A stretch of 64,000 nucleotides of DNA from Planctomycetota bacterium. Lineage in GTDB: Bacteria; Planctomycetota; UBA1135; UBA2386. The DNA is taken from NCBI GenBank assembly GCA_016794425.1, contig JAEUHR010000023.1, positions 186,001 through 250,000 on the forward strand. Direction: 5' to 3'. The position numbers were made by a program, and so were the translations under genes. Shown here piece after piece: positions 17,443-24,762 of the stretch. Under the pieces are notes generated by a model. The model saw nothing but the letters and a program-made list of their open reading frames with translations. It made no database searches and was not told the origin of the DNA. Every line of letters begins with the position of its first letter. Position 1 is the stretch's first letter.

Positions 17443-17919
17443 TCAGCCGGCCATGGTCGCGTGCAGGAACCAGGCGTGCTTCTCGAACATCGTGACGATG
17501 TCGGTCAGCACGCTGACGGTGTCGTCGTCCTTCTGCTGCAGCGCGACTTCGCGCGCCGCATGGACGCCGGCGAGGTAGGCGCCGAACCGTTCGGCGAGCA
17601 GCCGGACGTGCTCCAGGTCCTTCGTCACCTCCTGCGGGTACTCCGGCAGCCGCGAGTTCTTGGCGACGTGGCGCGCCGTGCCGACCGCCAGGCTGCCGAG
17701 CGTCAGGATGCGCTCGGCCAGCGTGTCGTTCTGCGCCTGCATGTCGGTGGCGAACTGGTCGAACAGCGGGTGCAGCGCCGCGAACTGCGGCCCCTTGATG
17801 TTCCAGTGTGCGACCTTGATCTGCGAGTGCAGGTCGATGCCGTCGGTCAGCACCGGCAGCAGCGCGTCGCAGATCGTCTTGCGGGCGGCGGCGGAGAGTT
17901 GGCTCGGGGAGGACTTCAT
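17443..17919 (-). CDS. dps: Dps-type DNA-binding ferritin-like protein
   Basis: Forms a hollow dodecamer that oxidises and stores iron, consuming peroxide, and may protect DNA. The 158-residue protein carries all five ferroxidase-site residues in the Dps spacing: H38, H50, D54, D65 and E69 (AHWNIKG; LHPLFDQF; NDTLAER). The start MKSSPSQ is preceded by AAGGTGA as ribosome-binding site on the minus strand. It is the third gene behind ahpC and ahpD, 62 nt downstream of ahpD. A TCGGA pentamer repeated four times lies in that gap. Together with the PerR-type operator upstream of ahpC this places it in a peroxide-defence operon. Confidence 0.93.
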   Translation of the reverse strand: MKSSPSQLSAAARKTICDALLPVLTDGIDLHSQIKVAHWNIKGPQFAALHPLFDQFATDMQAQNDTLAERILTLGSLAVGTARHVAKNSRLPEYPQEVTKDLEHVRLLAERFGAYLAGVHAAREVALQQKDDDTVSVLTDIVTMFEKHAWFLHATMAG

Positions 17920-17942
17920 GGGGTCACCTTCGTGGTCTCGGT

Positions 17943-17962
17943 TCGGATCGGATCGGATCGGA
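17943..17962. repeat. tandem pentanucleotide TCGGA x4 in dps leader
   Basis: Four perfect head-to-tail copies of TCGGA occupy 17943-17962, in the 62-nt gap between ahpD and dps, ending 24 nt upstream of the dps start codon. Tracts of this kind can change copy number by slippage, which here would alter only leader length, not a reading frame. Confidence 0.8.
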
Positions 17963-17981
17963 TGGACTCGGCGTCGGTGCG

Positions 17982-18518
17982 TCAAGCCGGCACCGGCTGC
18001 GCCGCCGCGAGGGTCGTCGCGGTGGCGTGCACGACGGCGGCGATTCGCACGGCGTCGTGCACCTGGGCCGCCGTCAGACCGGCCGCGGTGACGACGCGTT
18101 CGTGGGCCTGCACGCAGGTAGCGCAGCCGTTCACCGCGCTGACCGCCAGGGCGAACAGCTCGAAGTCGACCTTGTTTCCGGCCGGGGCGGCGAGCCGCTG
18201 CATGCGCAGACGCGGCGGCAGCTGTTCGTACTCGGGCTTCGCGACCATGTGGCGGAAGCGGTAGTAGACGTTGTTCATCGCCATCAGGGCCGCGGCCGCC
18301 TGCGCGTCGGCGGCGGTCGCCGCGGGCATCTGTTCGCCGGCTGCCGCCACGATCGCGGCGGCGAGCGCCGGCTGCCGGCAGGCCCACGCGACCGCCAGCG
18401 CCGTGCCGAAGCGCTGCGCCGGCGACAGTTCGGACTGCTGCAGCACCGACGTGAGGTTCAGGCGGATGTCCTTCGCGGTCTCGGGCAGGCCGGCCGCGAG
18501 GCGTTGCAGCGCTTCCAT
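17982..18518 (-). CDS. ahpD: alkyl hydroperoxidase AhpD
   Basis: Thiol-based peroxidase/reductant of AhpC. The 178-residue length and active-site residues match M. tuberculosis AhpD: E120, C132, C135 and H139 in the segment AVNGCATCVQAHE, each two positions later than in that enzyme. The start ATG shares one base with the ahpC stop (TGATG), so the two are translationally coupled. The presence of AhpD rather than AhpF next to AhpC suggests that electrons reach AhpC from a lipoamide-type donor through AhpD, as known in actinobacteria; the donor is not encoded here. Confidence 0.92.
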   Translation of the reverse strand: MEALQRLAAGLPETAKDIRLNLTSVLQQSELSPAQRFGTALAVAWACRQPALAAAIVAAAGEQMPAATAADAQAAAALMAMNNVYYRFRHMVAKPEYEQLPPRLRMQRLAAPAGNKVDFELFALAVSAVNGCATCVQAHERVVTAAGLTAAQVHDAVRIAAVVHATATTLAAAQPVPA

Positions 18519-19057
18519 CACGCGACCTCCAGGGTCTTCTGGCCCTTCTGCCAGTTGCACGGGCACAGCTCGCCGGTCTGCAGCGCGTCGAGCGTGCGCA
18601 ACACCTCGTCGACGTTGCGGCCGACGTCGAGGTCGTGCACCGACGCGTAGCGGATCACGCCCTGCGGGTCGACGAGGAACGTCGCGCGCAGCGGCACGCC
18701 TTCCTTCGGGTGCAGGATGCCGAGCGCCTGGCACAGTTCGCGCTTCTTGTCGGCCAGCATCGGGAACGGCAGGTCCTTCAGGGCCGGGTGCTGCTGGCGC
18801 CAGGCGAGGTGCACGAACTCGCTGTCGCACGACAGCCCGAGCACCTGCGCATCGCGGTCCACGAACTCGGCGTTGCGGCGACCGAACTCGGCGATCTCGG
18901 TCGGGCAGACGAACGTGAAGTCGAGTGGCCACGCGAACACCACCAGCCACTTGCCGGCGTGGCTCCGGTGCGTGATCTCGGCGAAGTGCTTGCCGGGCTC
19001 GAGCGAGACCGCGGCGGCGAGGCGGAAAGCGGGGAAATCGTGTCCGACGGTCATCAT
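18518..19057 (-). CDS. ahpC: peroxiredoxin AhpC
   Basis: Cytoplasmic 2-Cys peroxiredoxin that reduces hydrogen peroxide and organic peroxides. Length 179 (or 178 if the second of two adjacent ATG codons is used). The peroxidatic cysteine is C51 in DFTFVCPTEIAEF; the resolving cysteine is one of the two in GELCPCNW near the C-terminus (165/167). It is the first gene of the ahpC-ahpD-dps operon. About 50 nt upstream lies a 15-bp palindrome identical in pattern to one at perR, so peroxide-dependent control is likely. Confidence 0.95.
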   Translation of the reverse strand: MMTVGHDFPAFRLAAAVSLEPGKHFAEITHRSHAGKWLVVFAWPLDFTFVCPTEIAEFGRRNAEFVDRDAQVLGLSCDSEFVHLAWRQQHPALKDLPFPMLADKKRELCQALGILHPKEGVPLRATFLVDPQGVIRYASVHDLDVGRNVDEVLRTLDALQTGELCPCNWQKGQKTLEVA

Positions 19058-19104
19058 GGTTCGGTTCTCGTGGTCGCGGGCGATGTTCTGGATATCGTAT
19101 GTTC

Positions 19105-19119
19105 TTGGACTTCGTCTAA
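19105..19119. promoter_or_regulatory. candidate PerR operator upstream of ahpC
   Basis: TTGGACTTCGTCTAA is an imperfect palindrome of the form TTrGAC-n3-GTCyAA. Reading on the minus strand it is TTAGACGAAGTCCAA, matching the site at 19587-19601 in 11 of 15 positions on one orientation and in both conserved arms. It lies 48 nt upstream of the ahpC start codon, within reach of an ahpC promoter. The surrounding 60 bases are distinctly AT-richer than the rest of the window. Confidence 0.65.
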
Positions 19120-19153
19120 TTTCACGGCGCGCACGACCTCGTTGCGCCTGCGG

Positions 19154-19579
19154 TCACGGAGCCTTCTTGCCGCGCCGGCGGCCCCGCACGACGACCATGT
19201 ACTCGCGCACGTCGACACCCTCGAGGTCGTCGACCTTCGCGACGCGCAGTGCCGCCCACGGGATGTCCTCGATCGCGCCGGTGGCGTCGTCGACGAAGTG
19301 GTGGTGCGGCTCGACCTTGGGGTCGAACACCACGCAACCCTCGGCCAACACCAGCTGGCGCAGCAGGCCGTGCTCGGTGAACAGCTGCAGCGTGTTGTAG
19401 ACGGTCGCGCGCGAGACCATCGGAAAGTCGGTCTTCACGCGCTGCCAGACCTCGTCGGCCGACGGGTGGTCCGCGGTCGACAGCACGTAGCCGGCGATCG
19501 CGACACGCTGCGCGGATGGCCGGATGCCGGCCTTCTCGAGCTGCTCGGCAAGGTGGTGTTCGTCGCTGCGCTGCTTCAC
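19154..19579 (-). CDS. perR: Fur-family peroxide regulator, PerR-like
   Basis: A 141-residue winged-helix regulator starting at GTG. The DNA-recognition helix is in MVSRATVYNTLQLF (54-67), the Fur-family signature. The metal site retains the His cluster EPHHHFVDD (H92-H94) needed for the regulatory iron/manganese. The paired C-x2-C structural zinc motifs of Bacillus PerR are missing: the position after HHHF is DDATG instead of CxxCG and no second pair occurs near the C-terminus. A peroxide role is inferred from the neighbouring ahpC, ahpD and dps and from operators at both this gene and ahpC; an Irr- or Fur-like sensor cannot be excluded. Confidence 0.87.
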   Translation of the reverse strand: MKQRSDEHHLAEQLEKAGIRPSAQRVAIAGYVLSTADHPSADEVWQRVKTDFPMVSRATVYNTLQLFTEHGLLRQLVLAEGCVVFDPKVEPHHHFVDDATGAIEDIPWAALRVAKVDDLEGVDVREYMVVVRGRRRGKKAP

Positions 19580-19586
19580 GGTCTTT

Positions 19587-19601
19587 TTAGACTACGTCCA
19601 A
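19587..19601. promoter_or_regulatory. candidate PerR operator in the perR promoter
   Basis: TTAGACTACGTCCAA, the same TTrGAC-n3-GTCyAA palindrome as upstream of ahpC, 8 nt before the GTG start of perR. It covers the presumed -10 element of perR, which would make the regulator control its own gene. Confidence 0.65.
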
Positions 19602-19617
19602 TTATCGGCTTTGTCAA
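19589..19617 (-). promoter_or_regulatory. sigma-70-like promoter of perR
   Basis: On the minus strand a perfect -35 hexamer TTGACA (19617-19612) is followed after 17 nt by TAGTCT (19594-19589) as a weak -10. It is one of the few recognisable housekeeping promoters in this window; the -10 lies inside the palindromic operator. Confidence 0.6.
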
Positions 19618-19758
19618 GCCAGGCGTTCGGGCCCGACCCGGACCGCGCCATGGGACCGGCTCAACGGTCGCGGCGCCACGCGTCGCCGAGCCGCGCCGCG
19701 ACCCCCGGATCCAGCGGTGCGGCCCCGTCGGTGCTCCGCGGCCGTCCGCGCAGCGCGT

Positions 19759-20331
19759 TCAGCCGCGCAGGCGACCGGCGACGTGCAGCACGCGCTGCAC
19801 GACCTTCTGCGCCGCGGCAGCCTGCTTCGCGTCGGCGAAGCCGCCGTCGGCAGCGAACGCGCGCTCCGCGTTGCCGAGCGCGAACTGCTCGGTGACGACG
19901 AGCACGCCGAGGTTCATCAACACCTGCCGCAGGTGCACCAGGGCCCGCATGCCGCCCAGCGCTCCGGGCGAACTCGCCATGATGCCGGCCACCTTGTCGC
20001 GGAACGGCGACACCGTCGGCTCGGCCGCGTACGGCCGCGACAGCCAGTCGAGCGCGTTCTTCAGGACGGCCGGCAGGGACGCGTTGTACTCCGGCGTCGC
20101 GATCAGCAGCGCGTCGTGCGCCTGCACGATCGTGCGCAGCCGCACCGCCGCCTCGGGCAGGCCGCTCGCGGCCTCGAGATCGCCGTCGTAGAGCGGCATC
20201 GGGTGGTCGCGCAGGTCGACGCAGGTGGCCTCGGCGCCGCCGGCGCGCGCCAGCGCCGCCGCGGCCCGCGCGAGTTGTTTGCTGAACGCGCCCGTGCGCA
20301 ACGAGCCGGCGATGCAGAGCAGTTTCGTCAT
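19759..20331 (-). CDS. NADPH-dependent FMN reductase family protein
   Basis: A 190-residue flavodoxin-like oxidoreductase. The flavin-binding start LLCIAGSLRTGAFSKQLARA carries the G-S-x-R-x-x-S/F-x-x-x-L phosphate loop; ATPEYNASLPAVLKNALDWLSR is the second hallmark (P-E-Y-N-x-S-x-P-x-x-L-K-N-x-x-D-W). Such enzymes reduce quinones, azo compounds or chromate using NAD(P)H; the physiological substrate is unclear. Its ATG overlaps the stop of the large acyltransferase fusion gene by 4 nt, so it is the second gene of that operon. It may counter oxidative stress, in keeping with the adjacent PerR cluster. Confidence 0.9.
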   Translation of the reverse strand: MTKLLCIAGSLRTGAFSKQLARAAAALARAGGAEATCVDLRDHPMPLYDGDLEAASGLPEAAVRLRTIVQAHDALLIATPEYNASLPAVLKNALDWLSRPYAAEPTVSPFRDKVAGIMASSPGALGGMRALVHLRQVLMNLGVLVVTEQFALGNAERAFAADGGFADAKQAAAAQKVVQRVLHVAGRLRG

Positions 20332-23300
20332 TCGCCGCGCATCGTAGTCGCGGCTGCGGCGAGGCACAGCTCCTTCACGGCGCGCAGATCGAGCTTGCCG
20401 GTACCGAGCAGCGGCAGCGCGGCGACCGGGACGAACTGGTCGGCGCGCGGCACGAACAGCGGCGGCAGGCCCCGCGCGGACAGTTGCCGCAGCACGTCGG
20501 GGATCGCTTCGGCGGCCAGCGTCGTCACCACCATCAGCCGTTCGCCCTTCTTCGGGTCGGGCACGCCGCAGACCGCGAACGCGCGCTCGTCGCGGCCGCA
20601 ACACTCCTGCAGGTGCTGCTCGACGGTCCCGTGCGGCACCATCTCGCCGCCGATCTTCGAGAACCGCGACAGCCGGTCGGTCAGGAACAGGAACCCCTCC
20701 TCGTCGAGGCGGCCGATGTCGCCGGTCACGTAGCAGCCGTCGTGCATCGCCGCCGCGGTCAGATCCGGGCGGCCGAGGTAGCCGCGCATCACGTTGGCGC
20801 CGCGCACCAGCACGAGCCCCGCGGTGCCGACCGGCAGCGGTGCCCGCGTCTCCGGATCGACGATCCGCACCGAGACGCCCGGCAACGGCCGCCCGACCGC
20901 GCCGCGGCGCGAGCCGGCCTGGTAGAAGCCCGCCGCGCGGTAGCCGGGCGTGCTGGTCGCGACGACCGGTGCGCACTCGGTGCAGCCGTAGCCCTGGATC
21001 GGCCGGATGCCGAAGCGGTCCGCGAACGCGTCCGCCAGCGCGTCGGTCAGTTTCTCGGCGCCGGTCAGCACGACGCGCAGCGAGCCGAGCTGCCCCGGTT
21101 CGCAGCGGCGCAGGTACAACTGCAGGAACGTCGGCGTCGCCAGCAGGATCGTCGCGCGGTGCGTCGCCGTCATCTCGCCGACCGCCGCGGCGTCGAGCGG
21201 ATTCGGGTGGAACACGATGCCGGCCCCCTGCTGCACCGCGTACCACAGCGCCATGTTGCCGAACGAGTGGAACAGCGGCAGCACGCCGACCAGACGGTCC
21301 GTGGGATCGAGCGGGATGACCTGCGCGACCGCGTCGCAGTTCGCCTGCACGTTGCCGTGCGTCAGTTCGACGCCCTTCGGCTCGCCGGTGCTGCCGCTGC
21401 TGAAGATCACGGTCGCGACGTCGTCGCGCACGATCCGCCGCGCGGCCCCGCAGGCGCGTTCGAGCGCGCGCACCGGCCACAGCAGCGCGCGCAGCGCGGC
21501 CGCCAGTCGTTCGCCGCGCCCGACCGACGCGAGCACGTCCTCCAGCACCAGCAGCTGCACGCCGTCCGGCAGCGCGACCGGCAGCCGTTCGAGGAACGCG
21601 CGCGACGACAGCACCGTGCGCAGACCGGCCTGCCGCACGCACGACGCCAGCGAAGCGGCGCCGATCGTGTAGTTCAGCGGCACCGCGGTGCGGCCGGCGA
21701 GGCTGGTCGCGATCGCGGCCAGCGCGCCGCCGATCGACGGCGGCAACAACAGACCGACCGACTGCTGGCCGGCCAGCGGCCGGCGCAACCGACGCGCCAG
21801 CACGACCGCCGCAGCCAGCGCGCCGAGCCGCGACAGGTGCCGCCCCTGCGTGTCGGCCAGGCAGCGCCGCCACGGCGCCTGCCGCGCGCTGCGCACGAAC
21901 GCGCGGTGCAACGGCTGCAGTTCCGTCGCACGCAGCTGCCACGCCGCTTCGCCGAGTTCGTCGACGCGGCGCCGCACCTCGGCCGGCGCGACGCCGCTGG
22001 CCACCGGCTCGCCGAACGACACGGTGACCGGGCACGGCACGCGCGTCGGCAGCCACTGCACGCGGCCCTGCCGCGCACTCAGCAACCCGCCGTAGACGCG
22101 GTCGAGGTGCACCGCCACGATCGGCACGGCGCGCCCCTTGACGATGCGTTCCATGCCGCGGCGGAACGGCAGCGTGCTGCCCATGCGGCTGATCTCGCCC
22201 TCGGCGAACAGGCACACGAGTTCCCCCTGGTCGAGCGCGGCGCCGGCGTCGCGCAGCGCCTTCAGCACGACGCGGGGGCCGCCGCTGGCCGCGATCGGGA
22301 TCGCGCGCAGCGCCGACAGGAACGGCTTCAGGTACGGCCGTTCGTACCAGTGCTTCTCGACCACGAAGCGGATCGGTCGGTCGGTCGCCGCGAGCAGGAA
22401 CAGCCCGTCGAGGAACGACACGTGGTTGGGCACCAGCAGCGCCCCGCCGGTCTCCGGCACGTGCGGGGCGCCGACGATGCGCACGCGGTAGAACGTGTGC
22501 GCCAGCAGCAGCACGACCGAGCGCAGCAGCGCGTCGGGCAGCAGCCAGACCGCCCACGCGGTCGCGGCCGCGGTCGCGATCGCGGCGACCAGCAGGATGT
22601 CGGTCGAGGCAGCACCGAGTTCGGCCAGCGCCGAGCACGCGAACGCGCCGACCAGGATGCCGAGGCTGGCGAGACCGTTGACCAGTGCGATCACGGCGCC
22701 GCGGCGCGCGGCCGGTGCACGCCACTGCACCAGCGAGTTCAGCGGCACGACGATGAAGCCGCTGGCGATGCCGAGGCCGAACATCATCACCAGCGTCATG
22801 ACGCGGCCCGGTGCGAACAGTCCCATCGCCGCGGCGCCGAGCGCGAGGCCGATCGCGCCGAGCGGGATCTGGCCGCTGTCGACCTTGCCGCGGGCGAGCC
22901 GGCCCGCGAGCACGGCACCGGCGCCGGTGCCGATCGCCAGCACCGCCAGCGGCAGGCCGGCGATGTCGTCGCCGAACTGCAGCACCTGCTTGCCGTAGAC
23001 GAACACGTCCTGGCCGAGCAGGCTGGCGATGGTCCAGAACAGCGTCGCGCCGATCGTCGCCAGCCACAGCACGCGGTCGCCGCGGATCGCGCGCCACGCG
23101 CCACCCAGCACCGAGGCGAACGGTTCGGCGGCGCCGCTCGCCGGCACCGCCGGCACGAACCACGCGGCGACCAGGCCCATCAGCGCGAACACGGTCAGCA
23201 CCAGGCCCGCGAGCCAGGCGCAGTCGCCGGCTAGCTGCAGCAGCGGCCCGGCGCAGGCGGTGCCGAGGATGATCGCCAGGAAACTCGCCGCCTCGAGGCG

Positions 23301-23756
23301 GCCGTTCGCGGCCGCGAGTCGATCGTGCGGCAGCAGTTCCGGCAGGATGCCGTACTTGGCCGGCGCGAACAGCGCGCTCTGCGCGCCCATGCCGACCAGC
23401 ACGACGAACGGCAGCCAGCCGGCCGGCGCAACGGCCAGCGCGATGGTGCCGAGCGCCATCAGCGCGACCTCGGCCAGCTTGGTCCACAGCACGAGGCGGC
23501 GCTTGCTGATGCGGTCGCCGAGCACCATCGCCGGCAGCGACACGAGCGCCAGCGGCAGCGTCAGCGCGACCATGCCGAGCGTCGCGAGGCGCTGCTTGCC
23601 GGCTTCGTCGCCGGTCGGCAGCGCCGCCCAGGCGAGCAGCACGGCCAGCATCTTGAACGCGTTGTCGTTGAACGCGCCGAGGAACTGGGCGACCAGCAGA
23701 CCGCCGATGCGCGGCGGCGGGACGGGCGACGGGGCGACCGGCGACGGGTGCGACAT
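20328..23756 (-). CDS. fused MFS transporter / 1-acylglycerophosphate acyltransferase / acyl-ACP synthetase (LplT-Aas type)
   Basis: A 1142-residue three-part protein. Residues about 15-415 form a twelve-helix MFS transporter (GGLLVAQFLGAFNDNAFKM, GDRISKRR). A PlsC acyltransferase follows, with the catalytic H-x4-D motif in NHVSFLDG near residue 444 and the FAEGEISR segment. The last 500 residues are an AMP-forming acyl-adenylating enzyme with the phosphate loop FSSGSTGEPKGVELTH near residue 784 and GYGCTECAP. This matches the LplT-Aas lysophospholipid flipping and re-acylation pathway, encoded as separate proteins in E. coli, and should act at the inner membrane to repair phosphatidylethanolamine. 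Start MSHPS chosen, since the upstream extension lacks features. Confidence 0.9.
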   Translation of the reverse strand: MSHPSPVAPSPVPPPRIGGLLVAQFLGAFNDNAFKMLAVLLAWAALPTGDEAGKQRLATLGMVALTLPLALVSLPAMVLGDRISKRRLVLWTKLAEVALMALGTIALAVAPAGWLPFVVLVGMGAQSALFAPAKYGILPELLPHDRLAAANGRLEAASFLAIILGTACAGPLLQLAGDCAWLAGLVLTVFALMGLVAAWFVPAVPASGAAEPFASVLGGAWRAIRGDRVLWLATIGATLFWTIASLLGQDVFVYGKQVLQFGDDIAGLPLAVLAIGTGAGAVLAGRLARGKVDSGQIPLGAIGLALGAAAMGLFAPGRVMTLVMMFGLGIASGFIVVPLNSLVQWRAPAARRGAVIALVNGLASLGILVGAFACSALAELGAASTDILLVAAIATAAATAWAVWLLPDALLRSVVLLLAHTFYRVRIVGAPHVPETGGALLVPNHVSFLDGLFLLAATDRPIRFVVEKHWYERPYLKPFLSALRAIPIAASGGPRVVLKALRDAGAALDQGELVCLFAEGEISRMGSTLPFRRGMERIVKGRAVPIVAVHLDRVYGGLLSARQGRVQWLPTRVPCPVTVSFGEPVASGVAPAEVRRRVDELGEAAWQLRATELQPLHRAFVRSARQAPWRRCLADTQGRHLSRLGALAAAVVLARRLRRPLAGQQSVGLLLPPSIGGALAAIATSLAGRTAVPLNYTIGAASLASCVRQAGLRTVLSSRAFLERLPVALPDGVQLLVLEDVLASVGRGERLAAALRALLWPVRALERACGAARRIVRDDVATVIFSSGSTGEPKGVELTHGNVQANCDAVAQVIPLDPTDRLVGVLPLFHSFGNMALWYAVQQGAGIVFHPNPLDAAAVGEMTATHRATILLATPTFLQLYLRRCEPGQLGSLRVVLTGAEKLTDALADAFADRFGIRPIQGYGCTECAPVVATSTPGYRAAGFYQAGSRRGAVGRPLPGVSVRIVDPETRAPLPVGTAGLVLVRGANVMRGYLGRPDLTAAAMHDGCYVTGDIGRLDEEGFLFLTDRLSRFSKIGGEMVPHGTVEQHLQECCGRDERAFAVCGVPDPKKGERLMVVTTLAAEAIPDVLRQLSARGLPPLFVPRADQFVPVAALPLLGTGKLDLRAVKELCLAAAATTMRGE

Positions 23757-23781
23757 GGCAGCAGTATCGCCAGCAAGGTCG

Positions 23782-23795
23782 TTCCATCCGCGGAA
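23782..23795. promoter_or_regulatory. candidate LysR-type operator (T-N11-A dyad)
   Basis: In the 71-nt gap between the divergent acyltransferase-fusion and LysR genes, TTCCATCCGCGGAA has TTCC/GGAA arms and fits the T-N11-A pattern of LysR sites. A second TTCC half-site follows at 23809-23812. The position allows control of both divergent genes. Confidence 0.4.
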
Positions 23796-23827
23796 GTTCT
23801 GCTGCACGTTCCGATAAGCTGGGCGAC

Positions 23828-24712
23828 ATGATCGACCTGCACCGCCTGGCGGGTTTCCACCTGGTCGCGACCCAGGGCGGCTACGCCCGCGCCGCCCGCG
23901 CCGCGCCGTACCCGATCACGCAGCCGGCGCTGCACCAGCAGGTCCGCAAGCTCGAACAGGAGGTCGGCCTGCAGCTGCTCGAACGCGTCGGCAAGGACCA
24001 GATGCGGCCGACGCCGGCCGGCGCCCATCTGCTGGCGTTCGTAGGCCCGTTCCTGCGCGACCTGCCGCACGTGGTGCAGAGCTTGCGCACCGGCGAGTTC
24101 GACGGTCGGCTGTCGATCCACGCCGAATCGCTGCTGATCCGCCAGCTGCTGCCCGACTGGCTGCGGGCGTTCCGGCGCCGGCGGCCGGCCGCCGAACTGC
24201 ACCTGCAGGAGCTGATCCGCGTCGACGCCGACCTGCTGCGCAGCGGCCGCGCCGACGCGCTGGTCGCGCACCTGCCCGAGGTGCCCGCCGACGTCGCGAC
24301 GCAGGTCGTCGCCACGGTGTGGGCCTGCCTCGTGGTGCCGCGCGAGCACGCGCCGGCCCGCGGCCGGCCGGCGCTGCGCGACCTCGCCGCGCTGCCGTTC
24401 CTCGGCTACCCGGTCGGCACGCGCCACCACGCGCTGCAGCTGCAGGCGCTGGTCCAGCACGACGTCACGCCGGGCACGACGATCGCGCTCGACACCGCCG
24501 ACGCGATCCTCGGTTTCGTCGAATCGGGCCTCGGCTGGTCGCTGGTGCCGAGCCTTGACCCCGACGGACCGAAAGGCCGCCGGCTGGCGGCCTACCCGTG
24601 GGGCCGACCGCCGGTCACGTTCCCGATCGTGCTGGCCTGGCGCCGCGACGCACCCGCGAACCCGATGCTCGAGGCGCTGCGGGCGACGGCGCCGCGGCCG
24701 GACCCGCGCTGA
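23828..24712 (+). CDS. LysR-family transcriptional regulator
   Basis: A 294-residue regulator with the usual N-terminal winged helix-turn-helix (LHRLAGFHLVATQGGYARAA, ITQPALHQQVRKLEQEVGLQLLERV; residues about 4-60) and a C-terminal periplasmic-binding-protein-like effector domain. The end of the domain has GFVESGLGWSLVP, the conserved co-inducer-pocket wording of the family. It is divergent from the LplT/PlsC/Aas fusion gene, 71 nt away, and may control it. The effector is unknown; a lysophospholipid or fatty-acid signal would make sense but is not shown by the sequence. Confidence 0.9.
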   Translation: MIDLHRLAGFHLVATQGGYARAARAAPYPITQPALHQQVRKLEQEVGLQLLERVGKDQMRPTPAGAHLLAFVGPFLRDLPHVVQSLRTGEFDGRLSIHAESLLIRQLLPDWLRAFRRRRPAAELHLQELIRVDADLLRSGRADALVAHLPEVPADVATQVVATVWACLVVPREHAPARGRPALRDLAALPFLGYPVGTRHHALQLQALVQHDVTPGTTIALDTADAILGFVESGLGWSLVPSLDPDGPKGRRLAAYPWGRPPVTFPIVLAWRRDAPANPMLEALRATAPRPDPR

Positions 24713-24762
24713 TGGCGGGACTGGACACGGCCGGGCAGCCACTACGATGCCGGGCCTCGCTC

